A stretch of 39,384 nt of DNA, from contig CAUAGM010000011.1 in assembly GCA_958428545.1 (NCBI GenBank), positions 1-39,384 of the forward strand. Direction: 5' to 3'. Position numbers and translations under genes: made by a program. Source of the stretch: an uncultured Arcanobacterium sp. GTDB taxonomy: Bacteria; Actinomycetota; Actinomycetes; Actinomycetales; Actinomycetaceae. Below, in pieces: positions 16,142 through 24,381 of the stretch. Every line of letters begins with the position of its first letter. Within the stretch, counting starts at the first letter, position 1. The notes beneath the pieces were generated by a model. That model saw only the letters and a list, made by a program, of their open reading frames with translations, did no database searches and was not told the origin of the DNA.

Positions 16142-16255
16142 TCAAGGTTCCAGTTCGTTTAGACGGCACTCCCACCAGTCGAAGTCAATCTCGCAAATAC
16201 CAAACCTAACACCGAGGTGTCTGATGCGTTTCTCGATGTGCTCGTAATGCGCCAT
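16142..16255 (-). pseudogene. 37-residue open frame, probable gene remnant
   Basis: Reads MAHYEHIEKRIRHLG followed by VRFGICEIDFDWWECRLNEL, a protein-like composition, and is open upstream through HNWIN. No Shine-Dalgarno is seen and it lies just after the response regulator stop. It could be the tail of a broken gene or a tiny real gene. I cannot name a family. Confidence 0.3.
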
Positions 16256-16269
16256 GTTTATCCAGTTGT
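16253..16269. repeat. 17-bp direct repeat, left copy
   Basis: CATGTTTATCCAGTTGT, identical and in the same orientation at 18919-18935. The two copies bracket the whole peptide/sensor/regulator module and its divergent neighbour (16280-18845). Confidence 0.7.
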
Positions 16270-16279
16270 GGTAAGTAAT

Positions 16280-16945
16280 TTATTCGGTAATTCCTGCTTT
16301 GATGGCAGTAATGGCTAGTTCTCCGCGTGTAGCGCATCCAGTACGTTCGAGTATTTCAGAGACGTAGGAGCGGATCGTAGCTTCGCTGAGTTTAGTTTGC
16401 CGAGCAATGTTTTTATTTGCGAGAGCTTTCAAGAGTAGCTGGAATACAGGGCGCAAACGGTCTGGTAGTGCGTCTACTGCTACAATAAAATCTTTGTACT
16501 CTTCTTTGGTGTGCTGTATATGCCCGTACGCTGTAGTAAGTATTTCGGTTGGGCGTGGCGCCATGACGCGCTGCCCACTATAGGCTTTGCGGATCAGCTC
16601 GGCGAGTTCTGGCGCGAGAATATCTTTAGTGAGGAATCCACGCACGCCAGCTCCGATAGCTTGCCCGAGAGATTCTTCATGCTCGAACGCAGTGAGCATA
16701 ATAATTGTCATGGCCGGGTATTCTTCACTGATACGCCGAGCGGCTTCTATCCCGCTCATCACCGGCATATCCACGTCTAAGAGAACGACGTCCACCCGAT
16801 GGAGAAGGAGCTGGTCAAACACTTGCGCACCGTTAGTAGCGGTCGCTACCACATTCAAACCGTCTTGGTGATTAAGCAGGCTCGCTAGCCCTTCACGAAT
16901 GATCGAATCATCATCGGCAAGTAGAATTCTAATCTCGTTTTCCAT
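16280..16945 (-). CDS. NarL/LuxR-type response regulator
   Basis: A 221-residue two-component regulator. The receiver domain has the acidic cluster DDD (11-13), phospho-acceptor D57 in LLDVDMP, T85 in MLTAF and K107 in LTKD. The C-terminal helix-turn-helix is LANKNIARQTKLSEATIRSYVSEILERTG-like (about 172-205), somewhat diverged from the LuxR consensus. It starts 4 bp after the kinase stop, so the two are co-translated and form a cognate pair. The three palindromes at 15769, 18435 and 18459 are its likely binding sites, giving autoregulation plus control of the small-protein genes. Confidence 0.93.
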   Translation of the reverse strand: MENEIRILLADDDSIIREGLASLLNHQDGLNVVATATNGAQVFDQLLLHRVDVVLLDVDMPVMSGIEAARRISEEYPAMTIIMLTAFEHEESLGQAIGAGVRGFLTKDILAPELAELIRKAYSGQRVMAPRPTEILTTAYGHIQHTKEEYKDFIVAVDALPDRLRPVFQLLLKALANKNIARQTKLSEATIRSYVSEILERTGCATRGELAITAIKAGITE

Positions 16946-16949
16946 AGCG

Positions 16950-18128
16950 TTATTCCTTTGCCTTCTTTTCTACTGGCATATTTTCATGCGTAGCTCTCGT
17001 GTTTTCTTCAGGCATGGGTGCATACGTGGGCAGGGTTATGTAGGTCACCCATTGCTGCCCGATATTGCTGGAATCAATAGTGCCGCCTTCAGATCTGATT
17101 TTACTGCTAAGGTTTGCTAGCCCGTACCCACTGCTCATACTTGGGATAGCTGGCTGGCTAGCGATCTGGTTGCTGAGGGAAATTGCAAGTATGCCAGGAG
17201 TGGCATGCGTTTCTATCTCAAGATTCGCCTCAGAGCCAGCAGGAGCATATTTAAGAATATTAGAGGCACATTCTCGGATAGCTAAAGCAGCTACGAGACG
17301 TTGTTGGCGCGCGAGTACAGTATCAATATCGCTATCAGTGCTGGTTTCTAACATGATGTTTCTGGTTTTCAGCATGGCTGTTACCTGAGTGAGCACGTCA
17401 AATAGCGAGGTTTCGCGTGCCGCCGTGTCGATAGAAAGAATCATCGGGCGGATACGCCGAGAGGCACTCGTTGCCACACTTATTAACGCGTCTAATTCAC
17501 TGGCAAGATCAGGATGGTGAACCTTGAGATCTTGAGCAAGCACTGCCACATGAGCGAGATCTTTCGCTGTCGTATCATGGAGCTGGCGAGCCAATTCCTG
17601 TTTGATTTGCACCGCAGCATCACGAGCCTGTTCCTGTTGTATCTCAGCTAGAATTCGGCGAGAGTTCTGCCAACGCAAGGCTAGACCAATTATTAAAGTT
17701 AAAGAACTGACTATTATTGAGCTAAATAACTGTAACTGAGGTGTGGCGCTGACCGCTATCGACACTACTGCGTCTATTATCATCACGCTAATAGCTGGAA
17801 CAATCCAAGAACGCATCAGCCAGAATACCAGCGCAATTGATATACCGAAACCAGGAGCTGTAAAACCGCCAATCACGTCACACGCATTTGCCGTGATATA
17901 GCAGACAATAAACAAGAACTCACAAACCTGAAAAAACCCAGCTAAAGCAAACAGGATTGATAAACCAATAATAGGTAGCACGTGGCGGATATCGAAAGCG
18001 TATATACCAAACCTAACACTAAGGGCATCAATAACTATGAATGCGACAGTAGCGGTGACAAACAGTACTGGCTGCGCCACACGCGAACGTATATAACGGG
18101 GGAAGAAATAATCCAGCATCACTAGCAA
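16950..18128 (-). CDS. Membrane sensor histidine kinase (NarL partner type)
   Basis: A 392-residue kinase. The first 150 residues hold about five or six membrane helices with almost no extracytoplasmic domain. The HisKA_3-type dimerisation segment carries the phospho-His in RQLHDTTAKDL (H184). The ATPase domain has an N-box in RECASNILKYAP (about 290-301) and a G-box in GYGLANLSSKI. Helix-rich sensors of this type often detect membrane-permeant or peptide signals. The start is uncertain: TTG 18128, GTG 18122 and ATG 18119 are all in frame after a stop, and none has a good Shine-Dalgarno. It follows the small secreted peptide gene by 13 bp, suggesting translational coupling. Confidence 0.92.
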   Translation of the reverse strand: MLVMLDYFFPRYIRSRVAQPVLFVTATVAFIVIDALSVRFGIYAFDIRHVLPIIGLSILFALAGFFQVCEFLFIVCYITANACDVIGGFTAPGFGISIALVFWLMRSWIVPAISVMIIDAVVSIAVSATPQLQLFSSIIVSSLTLIIGLALRWQNSRRILAEIQQEQARDAAVQIKQELARQLHDTTAKDLAHVAVLAQDLKVHHPDLASELDALISVATSASRRIRPMILSIDTAARETSLFDVLTQVTAMLKTRNIMLETSTDSDIDTVLARQQRLVAALAIRECASNILKYAPAGSEANLEIETHATPGILAISLSNQIASQPAIPSMSSGYGLANLSSKIRSEGGTIDSSNIGQQWVTYITLPTYAPMPEENTRATHENMPVEKKAKE

Positions 18129-18141
18129 CTATATCGATCAT

Positions 18142-18360
18142 CTAGCGTGGACGATACACCTCACACCCACGCAAATTCGGAAAGAACGAGCATATCAGTG
18201 GAATAACACGAGTGGCTGGCTCAACAGTCTCGTTGGAGACTACGCGTACGCTCAAGGAAGATTCCATCTCTGAACTGACGTTAAGCGTGATTGTGGTTGG
18301 GGCTGCAGGCAGAGCAAAAGCTAACACGCTCATTCCTGCTACAAGACTTGCACAACGCAT
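18142..18360 (-). CDS. 72-residue secreted peptide, first gene of the sensor operon
   Basis: Starts at ATG 18360 behind GAAAGGAAAG and encodes a signal-peptide-like N-terminus (MRCASLVAGMSVLAFALPAA), then a Ser/Val-rich stretch and a C-terminus with two Cys in IPLICSFFPNLRGCEVYRPR. It ends 13 bp before the histidine kinase start, so peptide, kinase and regulator form one leftward operon. The promoter region carries two copies of the palindrome (18435-18477). This layout resembles peptide-pheromone circuits, where the first gene encodes the signal, but an accessory secreted factor is equally possible. I recognise no homologue. Confidence 0.65.
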   Translation of the reverse strand: MRCASLVAGMSVLAFALPAAPTTITLNVSSEMESSLSVRVVSNETVEPATRVIPLICSFFPNLRGCEVYRPR

Positions 18361-18434
18361 TCTTTCTTTCCTTTCATTCCAAGACAACCTTGGTAACTGA
18401 CTTTCCGAGTCTACGAACACTACACCCCGTATGT

Positions 18435-18454
18435 ATACCGACGAATGTCGGTAT
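18435..18454. promoter_or_regulatory. Palindromic operator, copy 2
   Basis: ATACCGACGAATGTCGGTAT, the operator with its central four bases inverted relative to copies 1 and 3. It lies between the divergent genes at 18360 (leftward) and 18549 (rightward). Confidence 0.8.
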
Positions 18455-18458
18455 AAGT

Positions 18459-18477
18459 AACCGACATTCGTCGGTAT
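18459..18477. promoter_or_regulatory. Palindromic operator, copy 3
   Basis: AACCGACATTCGTCGGTAT, whose core CCGACATTCGTCGG is identical to copy 1. It is 25 bp centre-to-centre from copy 2, compatible with cooperative binding of two regulator dimers. Confidence 0.8.
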
Positions 18478-18548
18478 CGCACACCCAGCAAAGCAGATAA
18501 CGTGAAAAAGTCCGCCCAGCCAACCATCCTTAAGGAAGGAAACAACTC

Positions 18549-18782
18549 GTGAAGAATTGGATTGACACCCACGTATGGGGCGTCGCTGCAGTGCTGACGC
18601 TTGCCTTATCTCCAGTAATCATTTGGGGTGCATGGAGCATTATCAGCAACGCAGAATCAACATTACTGCGCATCGCGCTAAGTATCGGGATAGTCGCCGT
18701 CACTTATATCGGGCTAGGCTTGCTGCTCGTATGGAACCGTTGGACACAACGCAAATACCGCGAGAAAGGAATCATTAAATAA
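18549..18782 (+). CDS. 77-residue two-helix membrane protein, divergent from sensor operon
   Basis: A GTG start at 18549 with AAGGAAGG (18534-18541) in front. The protein has two hydrophobic helices (about residues 10-32 and 41-62) and a basic C-terminus (NRWTQRKYREKGIIK). It is transcribed away from the peptide/kinase operon across the two operators and ends in a strong terminator, so it is a single-gene target of the regulator. No family is recognised. A role as an immunity or modulator protein is only suggested by its position. Confidence 0.75.
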   Translation: MKNWIDTHVWGVAAVLTLALSPVIIWGAWSIISNAESTLLRIALSIGIVAVTYIGLGLLLVWNRWTQRKYREKGIIK

Positions 18783-18805
18783 CGCGAACTACTCAATATA
18801 ACAAT

Positions 18806-18845
18806 TTGGGGAGCTAGAACAATAAAATCTAGCTCCCCAATTTTT
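18806..18845 (+). terminator. Rho-independent terminator after 18549 gene
   Basis: TTGGGGAGCTAGA pairs perfectly with TCTAGCTCCCCAA (13 bp, 9-nt loop) and is followed by TTTTT, 23 bp after the stop codon. Confidence 0.93.
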
Positions 18846-18918
18846 CATAGCTAGCAAAACACTACTAATAAGGAATACATACGCAACAGCCTCCAGCCAT
18901 TTGAGCGCTTCCTAAACG

Positions 18919-18935
18919 CATGTTTATCCAGTTGT
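18919..18935. repeat. 17-bp direct repeat, right copy
   Basis: CATGTTTATCCAGTTGT, identical to 16253-16269. The surrounding 18846-19139 contains no gene that I can support. Confidence 0.7.
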
Positions 18936-19139
18936 TTCGCCACTTTTTTCAGCTCTCGTTTTCAACTACTTACAGTATTTCAGACCCAAACCGCTAAAAC
19001 CATAGCAGGGTTCGGTTACTCGCTAATGAAGTTAGCGGGATTATTACCGATCAAGGTGATACACCTGAGCTAAAGCCGCCTCTGGCAGACACTCGGATGC
19101 TCCTATCATATCTGTATGCAAACTCGCATCGCTCATACA

Positions 19140-20009
19140 TCAACGCAGTGTGACTTGCCGAGAAACAATCCCAGCCTTGGCTCGGCGCTCTTCAGGGGTC
19201 AGCGGCACATCGTTAGCAATTTCTGCCGTCAGCACCCTATCGAAAGCCGCCATCGGCGCCGCCAATTCTTCTGCTTCAGCTCCGCGTTCCAGCTCGAACA
19301 CAGGAATCAAAAGCCCAGCCGCACGAAAAGCTCCGACGAATCGCGCACCGTCAAACGTCAATTCACGGCGGTTTTGCAGACGAGCTAAGGCAGCAAGCAC
19401 GGCGTCTTCATTTTCGATACGAATCCATCGCACAAACTCACGTTGCATACGTGCCCAAAATGCACCGGGGACGCCTTCTACCTGTGCCATCGGAATAATC
19501 TGCTCACGCGCAGCATCAATCGCAGCAGCAATATCTGGGTTTTCGCGTTCTTTTTCTGCAATCCAGAAATTCAAATCATTATAAACGTTGAACTCTGCTT
19601 CTACGCCAAGATCCAATACGTCTTCAAGGCGAGTTCCAGGCTCTGGCAAATCGACCTGGGTGAGCGTCTGCCCATCATCTAGATCCAATGCTTTGACGAT
19701 ACGGTCAGCAATATCGAGCGACGCATCTCCCGAATTGAGAACTACACGAACAGCCACCATCAGTACACCGTCACTGCGACGCAGCGCCCCAACCATCTCC
19801 GGAAGCATCGTCACCAATAAAACATCACGCTCGCCGTACTTCTTATTTGTTCGCACAGCAAGAGTGGCACTCGGCAAAATTTCGCGCATAGCCACAAGCT
19901 CGCGTTCAAATGGAAGCCCTTCAAACGGACGATCGACGTAATTGACGCGCGCACGTTTTGGCGCTTGAGCTTTCGCTTCCTTATTCTTGCGGCGGCTGGC
20001 TTTGCCCAT
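19140..20009 (-). CDS. DUF5926 family protein
   Basis: A 289-residue soluble protein typical of actinobacteria. It begins with a very basic MGKASRRKNKEAKA stretch and continues with YVDRPFEGLPFERELVAMREILPSATL, which I associate with the DUF5926 family (sometimes mislabelled as a SecA-related protein because of its basic, SEC-C-like end). No catalytic motif or membrane segment is visible. Function is unknown. A GGAGAAAC Shine-Dalgarno sits just before the start, and the gene is divergent from the small gene at 20050 with only 40 bp between. Confidence 0.8.
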   Translation of the reverse strand: MGKASRRKNKEAKAQAPKRARVNYVDRPFEGLPFERELVAMREILPSATLAVRTNKKYGERDVLLVTMLPEMVGALRRSDGVLMVAVRVVLNSGDASLDIADRIVKALDLDDGQTLTQVDLPEPGTRLEDVLDLGVEAEFNVYNDLNFWIAEKERENPDIAAAIDAAREQIIPMAQVEGVPGAFWARMQREFVRWIRIENEDAVLAALARLQNRRELTFDGARFVGAFRAAGLLIPVFELERGAEAEELAAPMAAFDRVLTAEIANDVPLTPEERRAKAGIVSRQVTLR

Positions 20010-20049
20010 CGCGTTTCTCCTTGGTCGTTACTCCCGTACACTGGAGTAG

Positions 20050-20271
20050 ATGAGTATTTCAATGTTCGAAACTATCATAGCTGGAATCCCCGCCTGCACT
20101 GCAGCAATTCATGACTTGGCGATTCATTCCCCAGCTGTTGAGCGTGCAGCAATATATGCAGCACACGCTACACCCGATCCTGGTATGGTTGAATTTATAC
20201 GCTACGCAGGCTTCGTGATTATGGCTCTTGGCGTTATCGTGATTTTCTTACGTTGGTGGCGAAATCGCTGA
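20050..20271 (+). CDS. Small single-pass membrane protein
   Basis: A 73-residue protein with an N-terminal amphipathic/hydrophobic segment, a polar middle (HATPDPGMVEF) and one C-terminal transmembrane helix (about 49-67) ending in WWRNR, so it is probably tail-anchored. A GGAG box (20041-20044) precedes the ATG. It is divergent from the DUF5926 gene and convergent with upp. I recognise no family; a short real gene is likely from its codon structure and Shine-Dalgarno, but this is not certain. Confidence 0.55.
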   Translation: MSISMFETIIAGIPACTAAIHDLAIHSPAVERAAIYAAHATPDPGMVEFIRYAGFVIMALGVIVIFLRWWRNR

Positions 20272-20369
20272 TATTTACGCGCGCTTCAGCCCACGCCGCA
20301 CACACAACATCATTCTCACACAAACGCCTAAAGGCATGAAAACACATGCCTGCGATGGCGCGCACACAA

Positions 20370-21008
20370 TCAATCGACGATGCCATAAAGTCGATCGCCA
20401 GCATCACCCAACCCTGGCACAATATAACCGTGCTCGTTGAGATGATCGTCTACAGCAGCAACCACGATTTTCACGTTTGCACGCTCACCAATATGCTTCT
20501 CAAGAGTTTCCAGACCTTCTGGAGCTGCAAGAATACAGATTGCAGTGACGTCACGCGCTCCTCGCTCAAGCAGGTAATCAATAGCGGCCACGAGCGTATG
20601 CCCTGTAGCAAGCATAGGATCGAGCACGAAGCACTGCCTGCCAGAAAGATCATCGGGCAAACGATTCGCATACGTGACCACATCGAGCGTTTCTTCATCA
20701 CGCTTCATACCTAGGAAACCAATTTCCGCAAACGGCATCAGCCTGCTCATACCTTCGAGCATACCCAGCCCTGCGCGAATAATTGGCACCACAATCGGGC
20801 GCGGACTGGCAATACGCGTGCCAACCATAGGAGCAACGGGCGTGACGATTTCATGCGGCTGATCCGCAAGATCACGAGTCGCCTCATATGATTCGAGCAT
20901 AATCAGCTCTTCCACCAACTGGCGGAAAATCGGAGATGGAGTATTTTCGTCGCGCAACACCGTGAGCTTGTGAGCCACAAGCGGGTGGTTAATCACCTGA
21001 AGTTTCAT
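20370..21008 (-). CDS. upp: Uracil phosphoribosyltransferase
   Basis: A 212-residue enzyme converting uracil and PRPP to UMP in pyrimidine salvage. Family landmarks are MKLQVINHPLVAHKLTVLRD at the start, PIIRAGLGMLEGM, the PRPP loop FVLDPMLATGHT and the C-terminal GYIVPGLGDAGDRLYG, which binds uracil. I chose the ATG at 21008 because it gives the standard length; the open frame runs further upstream to 21128. It is divergent from tadA, an arrangement common in actinobacteria. Confidence 0.97.
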   Translation of the reverse strand: MKLQVINHPLVAHKLTVLRDENTPSPIFRQLVEELIMLESYEATRDLADQPHEIVTPVAPMVGTRIASPRPIVVPIIRAGLGMLEGMSRLMPFAEIGFLGMKRDEETLDVVTYANRLPDDLSGRQCFVLDPMLATGHTLVAAIDYLLERGARDVTAICILAAPEGLETLEKHIGERANVKIVVAAVDDHLNEHGYIVPGLGDAGDRLYGIVD

Positions 21009-21163
21009 GCTTCTAATGTACCGCAGCTGGGCATAAAGAGGCAGATATACGCAGATGTACTCAAGGGAAATAAAAAGCAAGAAATCCACGCAAGCTGGAA
21101 GTGAAGACGCAGCAAAGCAAAATAGCAAACCGAAATAGCAACTTCAGCAGATATACTACGGGT

Positions 21164-21619
21164 ATGCACGAAAAGGAAGAGGCACTTATTCGGCGCACAC
21201 TTGCTTTAGGGGAAATAGCTGAAAGCTGCTCAGATGTACCTATCGGCGCTCTTGTGTGTGACGCAAGTGGGCGCGTCATCGCAGAAGGTTTTAACACTCG
21301 TGAACGTGACGGCGATCCTGCAGGGCACGCCGAGATAAATGCTTTGCGTGAAGCTGCCGCAGCTCGCGGATCATGGAATTTAAGCGGCTGTACGCTCGTC
21401 GTCAATTTAGAGCCATGCACAATGTGCGCTGGAGCTATTCTCAATGCCAGAATTTCTCGCGTTATTTTCGGCGCATGGGATCCAAAAGCTGGAGCTGGCG
21501 GATCTGTGCGAGACGTATTACGAGATTCTCGCCTTCCTCATCACGTGGAAGTGATTGGCGGAATATTAGGAAAAGAGTGCGAAAAGTATCTAAAGCAGTG
21601 GTTTGAAAAACTGCGATAA
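21164..21619 (+). CDS. tadA: tRNA-specific adenosine deaminase
   Basis: A 151-residue zinc deaminase that converts A34 to inosine in tRNA-Arg(ACG). The zinc site is H55-A-E57 and P-C85-T-M-C88, with the catalytic proton shuttle E57. The block PIGALVCDASGRVIAEGFN is typical. I start at ATG 21164; an in-frame upstream start at 21101 has no Shine-Dalgarno and would add residues with no family match. Confidence 0.95.
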   Translation: MHEKEEALIRRTLALGEIAESCSDVPIGALVCDASGRVIAEGFNTRERDGDPAGHAEINALREAAAARGSWNLSGCTLVVNLEPCTMCAGAILNARISRVIFGAWDPKAGAGGSVRDVLRDSRLPHHVEVIGGILGKECEKYLKQWFEKLR

Positions 21620-21781
21620 ACACAATCAAGAGTACGCCGTACAAATACTGCTTAACAGCAGTTCCAGCACGGTGCCAGATAGAATGTGTCTGCGAAATTT
21701 TGCAGTAATTTCACACCGATTTCACACCAAAAAACAGGGAAAATATACACTAGTAAATATCGAAGATCGAAAGGCAAACAT

Positions 21782-22600
21782 ATGAGCCAAACATGGGAAA
21801 CAATAAAAGAATACACAGAAATCCTTTTTGAACGTTCTCAGAAAATTGCAAAAATTACGATCAATCGCCCGCATGTGCACAACGCTTTTACTCCCACTAC
21901 CGTCTGCGAAATGATTGACGCTTTCACGATATGCCGAGACGACCCGACTATCGGAGTTATTATTCTCACGGGAGCTGGCGATAAAGCTTTCTGCTCTGGT
22001 GGCGATCAGAAAGTGCGCGGGCATGGAGGATACGTTGGCACAGACGGCATTCCTCGCCTCAACGTGCTCGATCTTCAGCGGCTAATCCGCATTATTCCTA
22101 AACCAGTACTAGCTATGGTAAAAGGATGGTCTATCGGAGGAGGAAACGTCCTTCAGCTTGTGTGCGATATGACGATTTCTGCAGATAATGCCCGCTATGG
22201 GCAGACTGGCCCGCACGTTGGTTCCTTTGATGCTGGATACGGATCAGGCTATCTTGCCAGAGTGATTGGGCATAAACGAGCAAAAGAAGTCTGGTTTATG
22301 TGCAGGCAATACACCGCACAAGAAGCATACGAGATGGGATGGGTAAATACCGTTGTACCTCTCGAAGACGTAGAAAAAGTGACGCTGCAATGGTGCGAAC
22401 GCGTATTAGAAATGTCGCCAACGGCTCTGCGGCTCATCAAAGGTGCCTTTAATGCCGATACTGACGGGCTTGCCGGGCTTCAACAATTTGCTGGCGATGC
22501 CACGCTTTTGTATTACACCACAGATGAAGCAAAAGAAGGCAAAAATGCTTTTATTGAAAAACGGACTCCCGATTTTGATGCTTTTCCAAAATTTCCCTGA
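21782..22600 (+). CDS. menB: 1,4-dihydroxy-2-naphthoyl-CoA synthase
   Basis: A 272-residue crotonase-fold enzyme that cyclises o-succinylbenzoyl-CoA to 1,4-dihydroxy-2-naphthoyl-CoA in menaquinone synthesis. Diagnostic MenB features are AFCSGGDQKVRGHGGY, the oxyanion hole WSIGGGNVLQL and GSFDAGYGSGYLARVIG with the catalytic Asp. The start at ATG 21782 is supported by AAAGG at 21770-21774; the longer open frame from 21686 would add a non-conserved stretch. It is the first gene of a menB-menE-menI cluster. Confidence 0.97.
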   Translation: MSQTWETIKEYTEILFERSQKIAKITINRPHVHNAFTPTTVCEMIDAFTICRDDPTIGVIILTGAGDKAFCSGGDQKVRGHGGYVGTDGIPRLNVLDLQRLIRIIPKPVLAMVKGWSIGGGNVLQLVCDMTISADNARYGQTGPHVGSFDAGYGSGYLARVIGHKRAKEVWFMCRQYTAQEAYEMGWVNTVVPLEDVEKVTLQWCERVLEMSPTALRLIKGAFNADTDGLAGLQQFAGDATLLYYTTDEAKEGKNAFIEKRTPDFDAFPKFP

Positions 22601-22695
22601 AATCGTTGCACCTGAAGGAAATTCAGCCCACACAGCCCCGTATCAGTAAAAATCCGTATAGGAAAAAGTAATAAAAAATAATAAGAAAGTATTTT

Positions 22696-24381
22696 ATGGA
22701 TAACTGGCTTCGGCAACGTGCATACTCTTCCCCTGATTCCTGCGCCTTAGTATATGAAAATAGAGAATATACCTTTGCCCAGCTTTATCACGAAAGTCTG
22801 CATACAGCTTCGCGTCTTATACAAATCGTGCCCTCTGTGAAAACCGAGAGAAAAGCCAGCACCGATACTCCCTGCCGCATTGGTTTACTTCCAAGCAATA
22901 CCGATAGTTTCTACATCACGATTACGGCACTTATGCAGCTCGGAGTGCAGATAGTGATGCTCAATACTCGTTTATCTCCTGTTGAGCTTCGCTATCAAAT
23001 CGTTGATGCTGATTTACACGAAATTATTTACTGTGACGAGGCAAAAGACAGCATACGAGAGCTGCAGGCTTCGCTTCCTGAACATACCATCACTCCCATA
23101 CCGATAAGCGATATACATACTGCCGATACATATCAGTGCGAAACATATCAGTGCAAAACGCCTGCCCTAAGCGATCACGCTCTGCGCGCACATATTCTCA
23201 ACGAGTGGGATCCAGATTCCGTGATGAGTATTCTTTACACCTCGGGAACCGCAGGAAGCCCTAAAGGAGTGCTCCAAACATACGGTAACCATTATTCTTC
23301 GGCTCTCGCCGCTGTGCTCAACACAGGCTTAAACGAGCACGATACGTGGGTATGCTTCACGCCGCTCTACCACATCAGTGGTTTATCTATTTTGCTTCGA
23401 GGAATTATCTACGGCATCCCCGTTTACCTATTCAAAAAATTCAATCCCAACGCTATCAATACGCTCATTCTTGAAGAAAAAGCCACAATTGTTTCAGTCG
23501 TCACCTATGCACTTCGCGCTCTCGTCGAAGACCTTGGAGAAAAATCCTATCCTCAAAGTTTTCGCTATATGCTTTTAGGCGGCGGATTCTTTGAAAATTC
23601 TCTGCTGGAAAGATGCGCTCAAAAGAATATCCCCGTTATACGCTCCTTCGGCATGAGCGAAACCTGCTCTCAAGTGATTGCCACCCCTCTTTGGCATCTT
23701 CCCTCTGAAAAAGTGGGGTCTTCAGGGATTCCTCTCTTTTCTAATCAACTGCGAATCAGCAGCAACTCAAGCATCTGCACTCACCCTCAAGGGAACCCAC
23801 CTGAGGTGGGAGAAATCCAAATCAAATCCCCTGCTCTATGTATAGGCTATCTCAATAAAGATGCCGCCTATGCAGCTTCTTTCACTGCTGATGGCTGGTA
23901 TAAAACTGGCGATATCGGATATCTTGACGACGATGGATATCTTTATGTGAAAAGCAGGCTCACAGATCTGATTATTTCAGGCGGAGAAAATATTTATCCT
24001 GCAGATATTGAACACTGCCTTGTAGAGCACCCTGCTATTGCCGAGGCAGCTGTGGTTGGGCATAGCGATCCCGTGTGGAATCAGGTGCCGTGGGCATATA
24101 TCGTGCCAAATCCTTCATATCGTCTTTCAGATACACAAGCACTCACATCTACCCTATCCTCACCATCGTCACCGCTACCTTCAGCAGAAGAACTGAAAAA
24201 ATTTTGCTCTCGATATCTCGCCGCATACAAAATACCCCAACGCTTTATCTGGCTTGATGAACTACCAAAAACGGCAGTAGGAAAAGTAAAAAAATACGTG
24301 CTGTGCGAACACGAAACCCCGCACTCAACGCATACAGAAAACTACAACGGAAAAGAATATGAGCACGAGCCTAATCGATAA
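22696..24381 (+). CDS. menE: o-Succinylbenzoate-CoA ligase, enlarged
   Basis: A 561-residue adenylate-forming enzyme that activates o-succinylbenzoate to its CoA thioester. The AMP/P-loop motif is SILYTSGTAGSPKG (about 176-189), followed by SFGMSETCSQV and GDIGYLDDDGYLYVKSRLTDLIISGGENIYPADIE, with a catalytic Lys near the end in KTAVGKVKKY. It is longer than typical MenE (roughly 400-500 residues) because of a low-complexity insert near 140-160 carrying a 15-bp tandem duplication (23127-23160), and a Ser/Pro-rich insert near 480-500. It lies 95 bp after menB and overlaps menI by 23 bp. The start has only a weak AAGAAAG box. Confidence 0.93.
   Translation: MDNWLRQRAYSSPDSCALVYENREYTFAQLYHESLHTASRLIQIVPSVKTERKASTDTPCRIGLLPSNTDSFYITITALMQLGVQIVMLNTRLSPVELRYQIVDADLHEIIYCDEAKDSIRELQASLPEHTITPIPISDIHTADTYQCETYQCKTPALSDHALRAHILNEWDPDSVMSILYTSGTAGSPKGVLQTYGNHYSSALAAVLNTGLNEHDTWVCFTPLYHISGLSILLRGIIYGIPVYLFKKFNPNAINTLILEEKATIVSVVTYALRALVEDLGEKSYPQSFRYMLLGGGFFENSLLERCAQKNIPVIRSFGMSETCSQVIATPLWHLPSEKVGSSGIPLFSNQLRISSNSSICTHPQGNPPEVGEIQIKSPALCIGYLNKDAAYAASFTADGWYKTGDIGYLDDDGYLYVKSRLTDLIISGGENIYPADIEHCLVEHPAIAEAAVVGHSDPVWNQVPWAYIVPNPSYRLSDTQALTSTLSSPSSPLPSAEELKKFCSRYLAAYKIPQRFIWLDELPKTAVGKVKKYVLCEHETPHSTHTENYNGKEYEHEPNR

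Larger units (their letters stand above)
15789..16279. other. Gene-poor stretch with a possible gene remnant
   Basis: About 490 bp lie between the operator and the response regulator gene. I see no convincing complete gene. On the minus strand at 16142-16255 a short open frame reads like protein (listed separately), and one member of a 17-bp direct repeat lies at 16253-16269. The region reads like decayed DNA next to an inserted module. Confidence 0.5.

Noticed and set aside
21686..21781. N-terminally extended menB start
   Set aside because: The added 32 residues are not MenB-like and have no ribosome site, while AAAGG precedes the ATG at 21782 at proper spacing.
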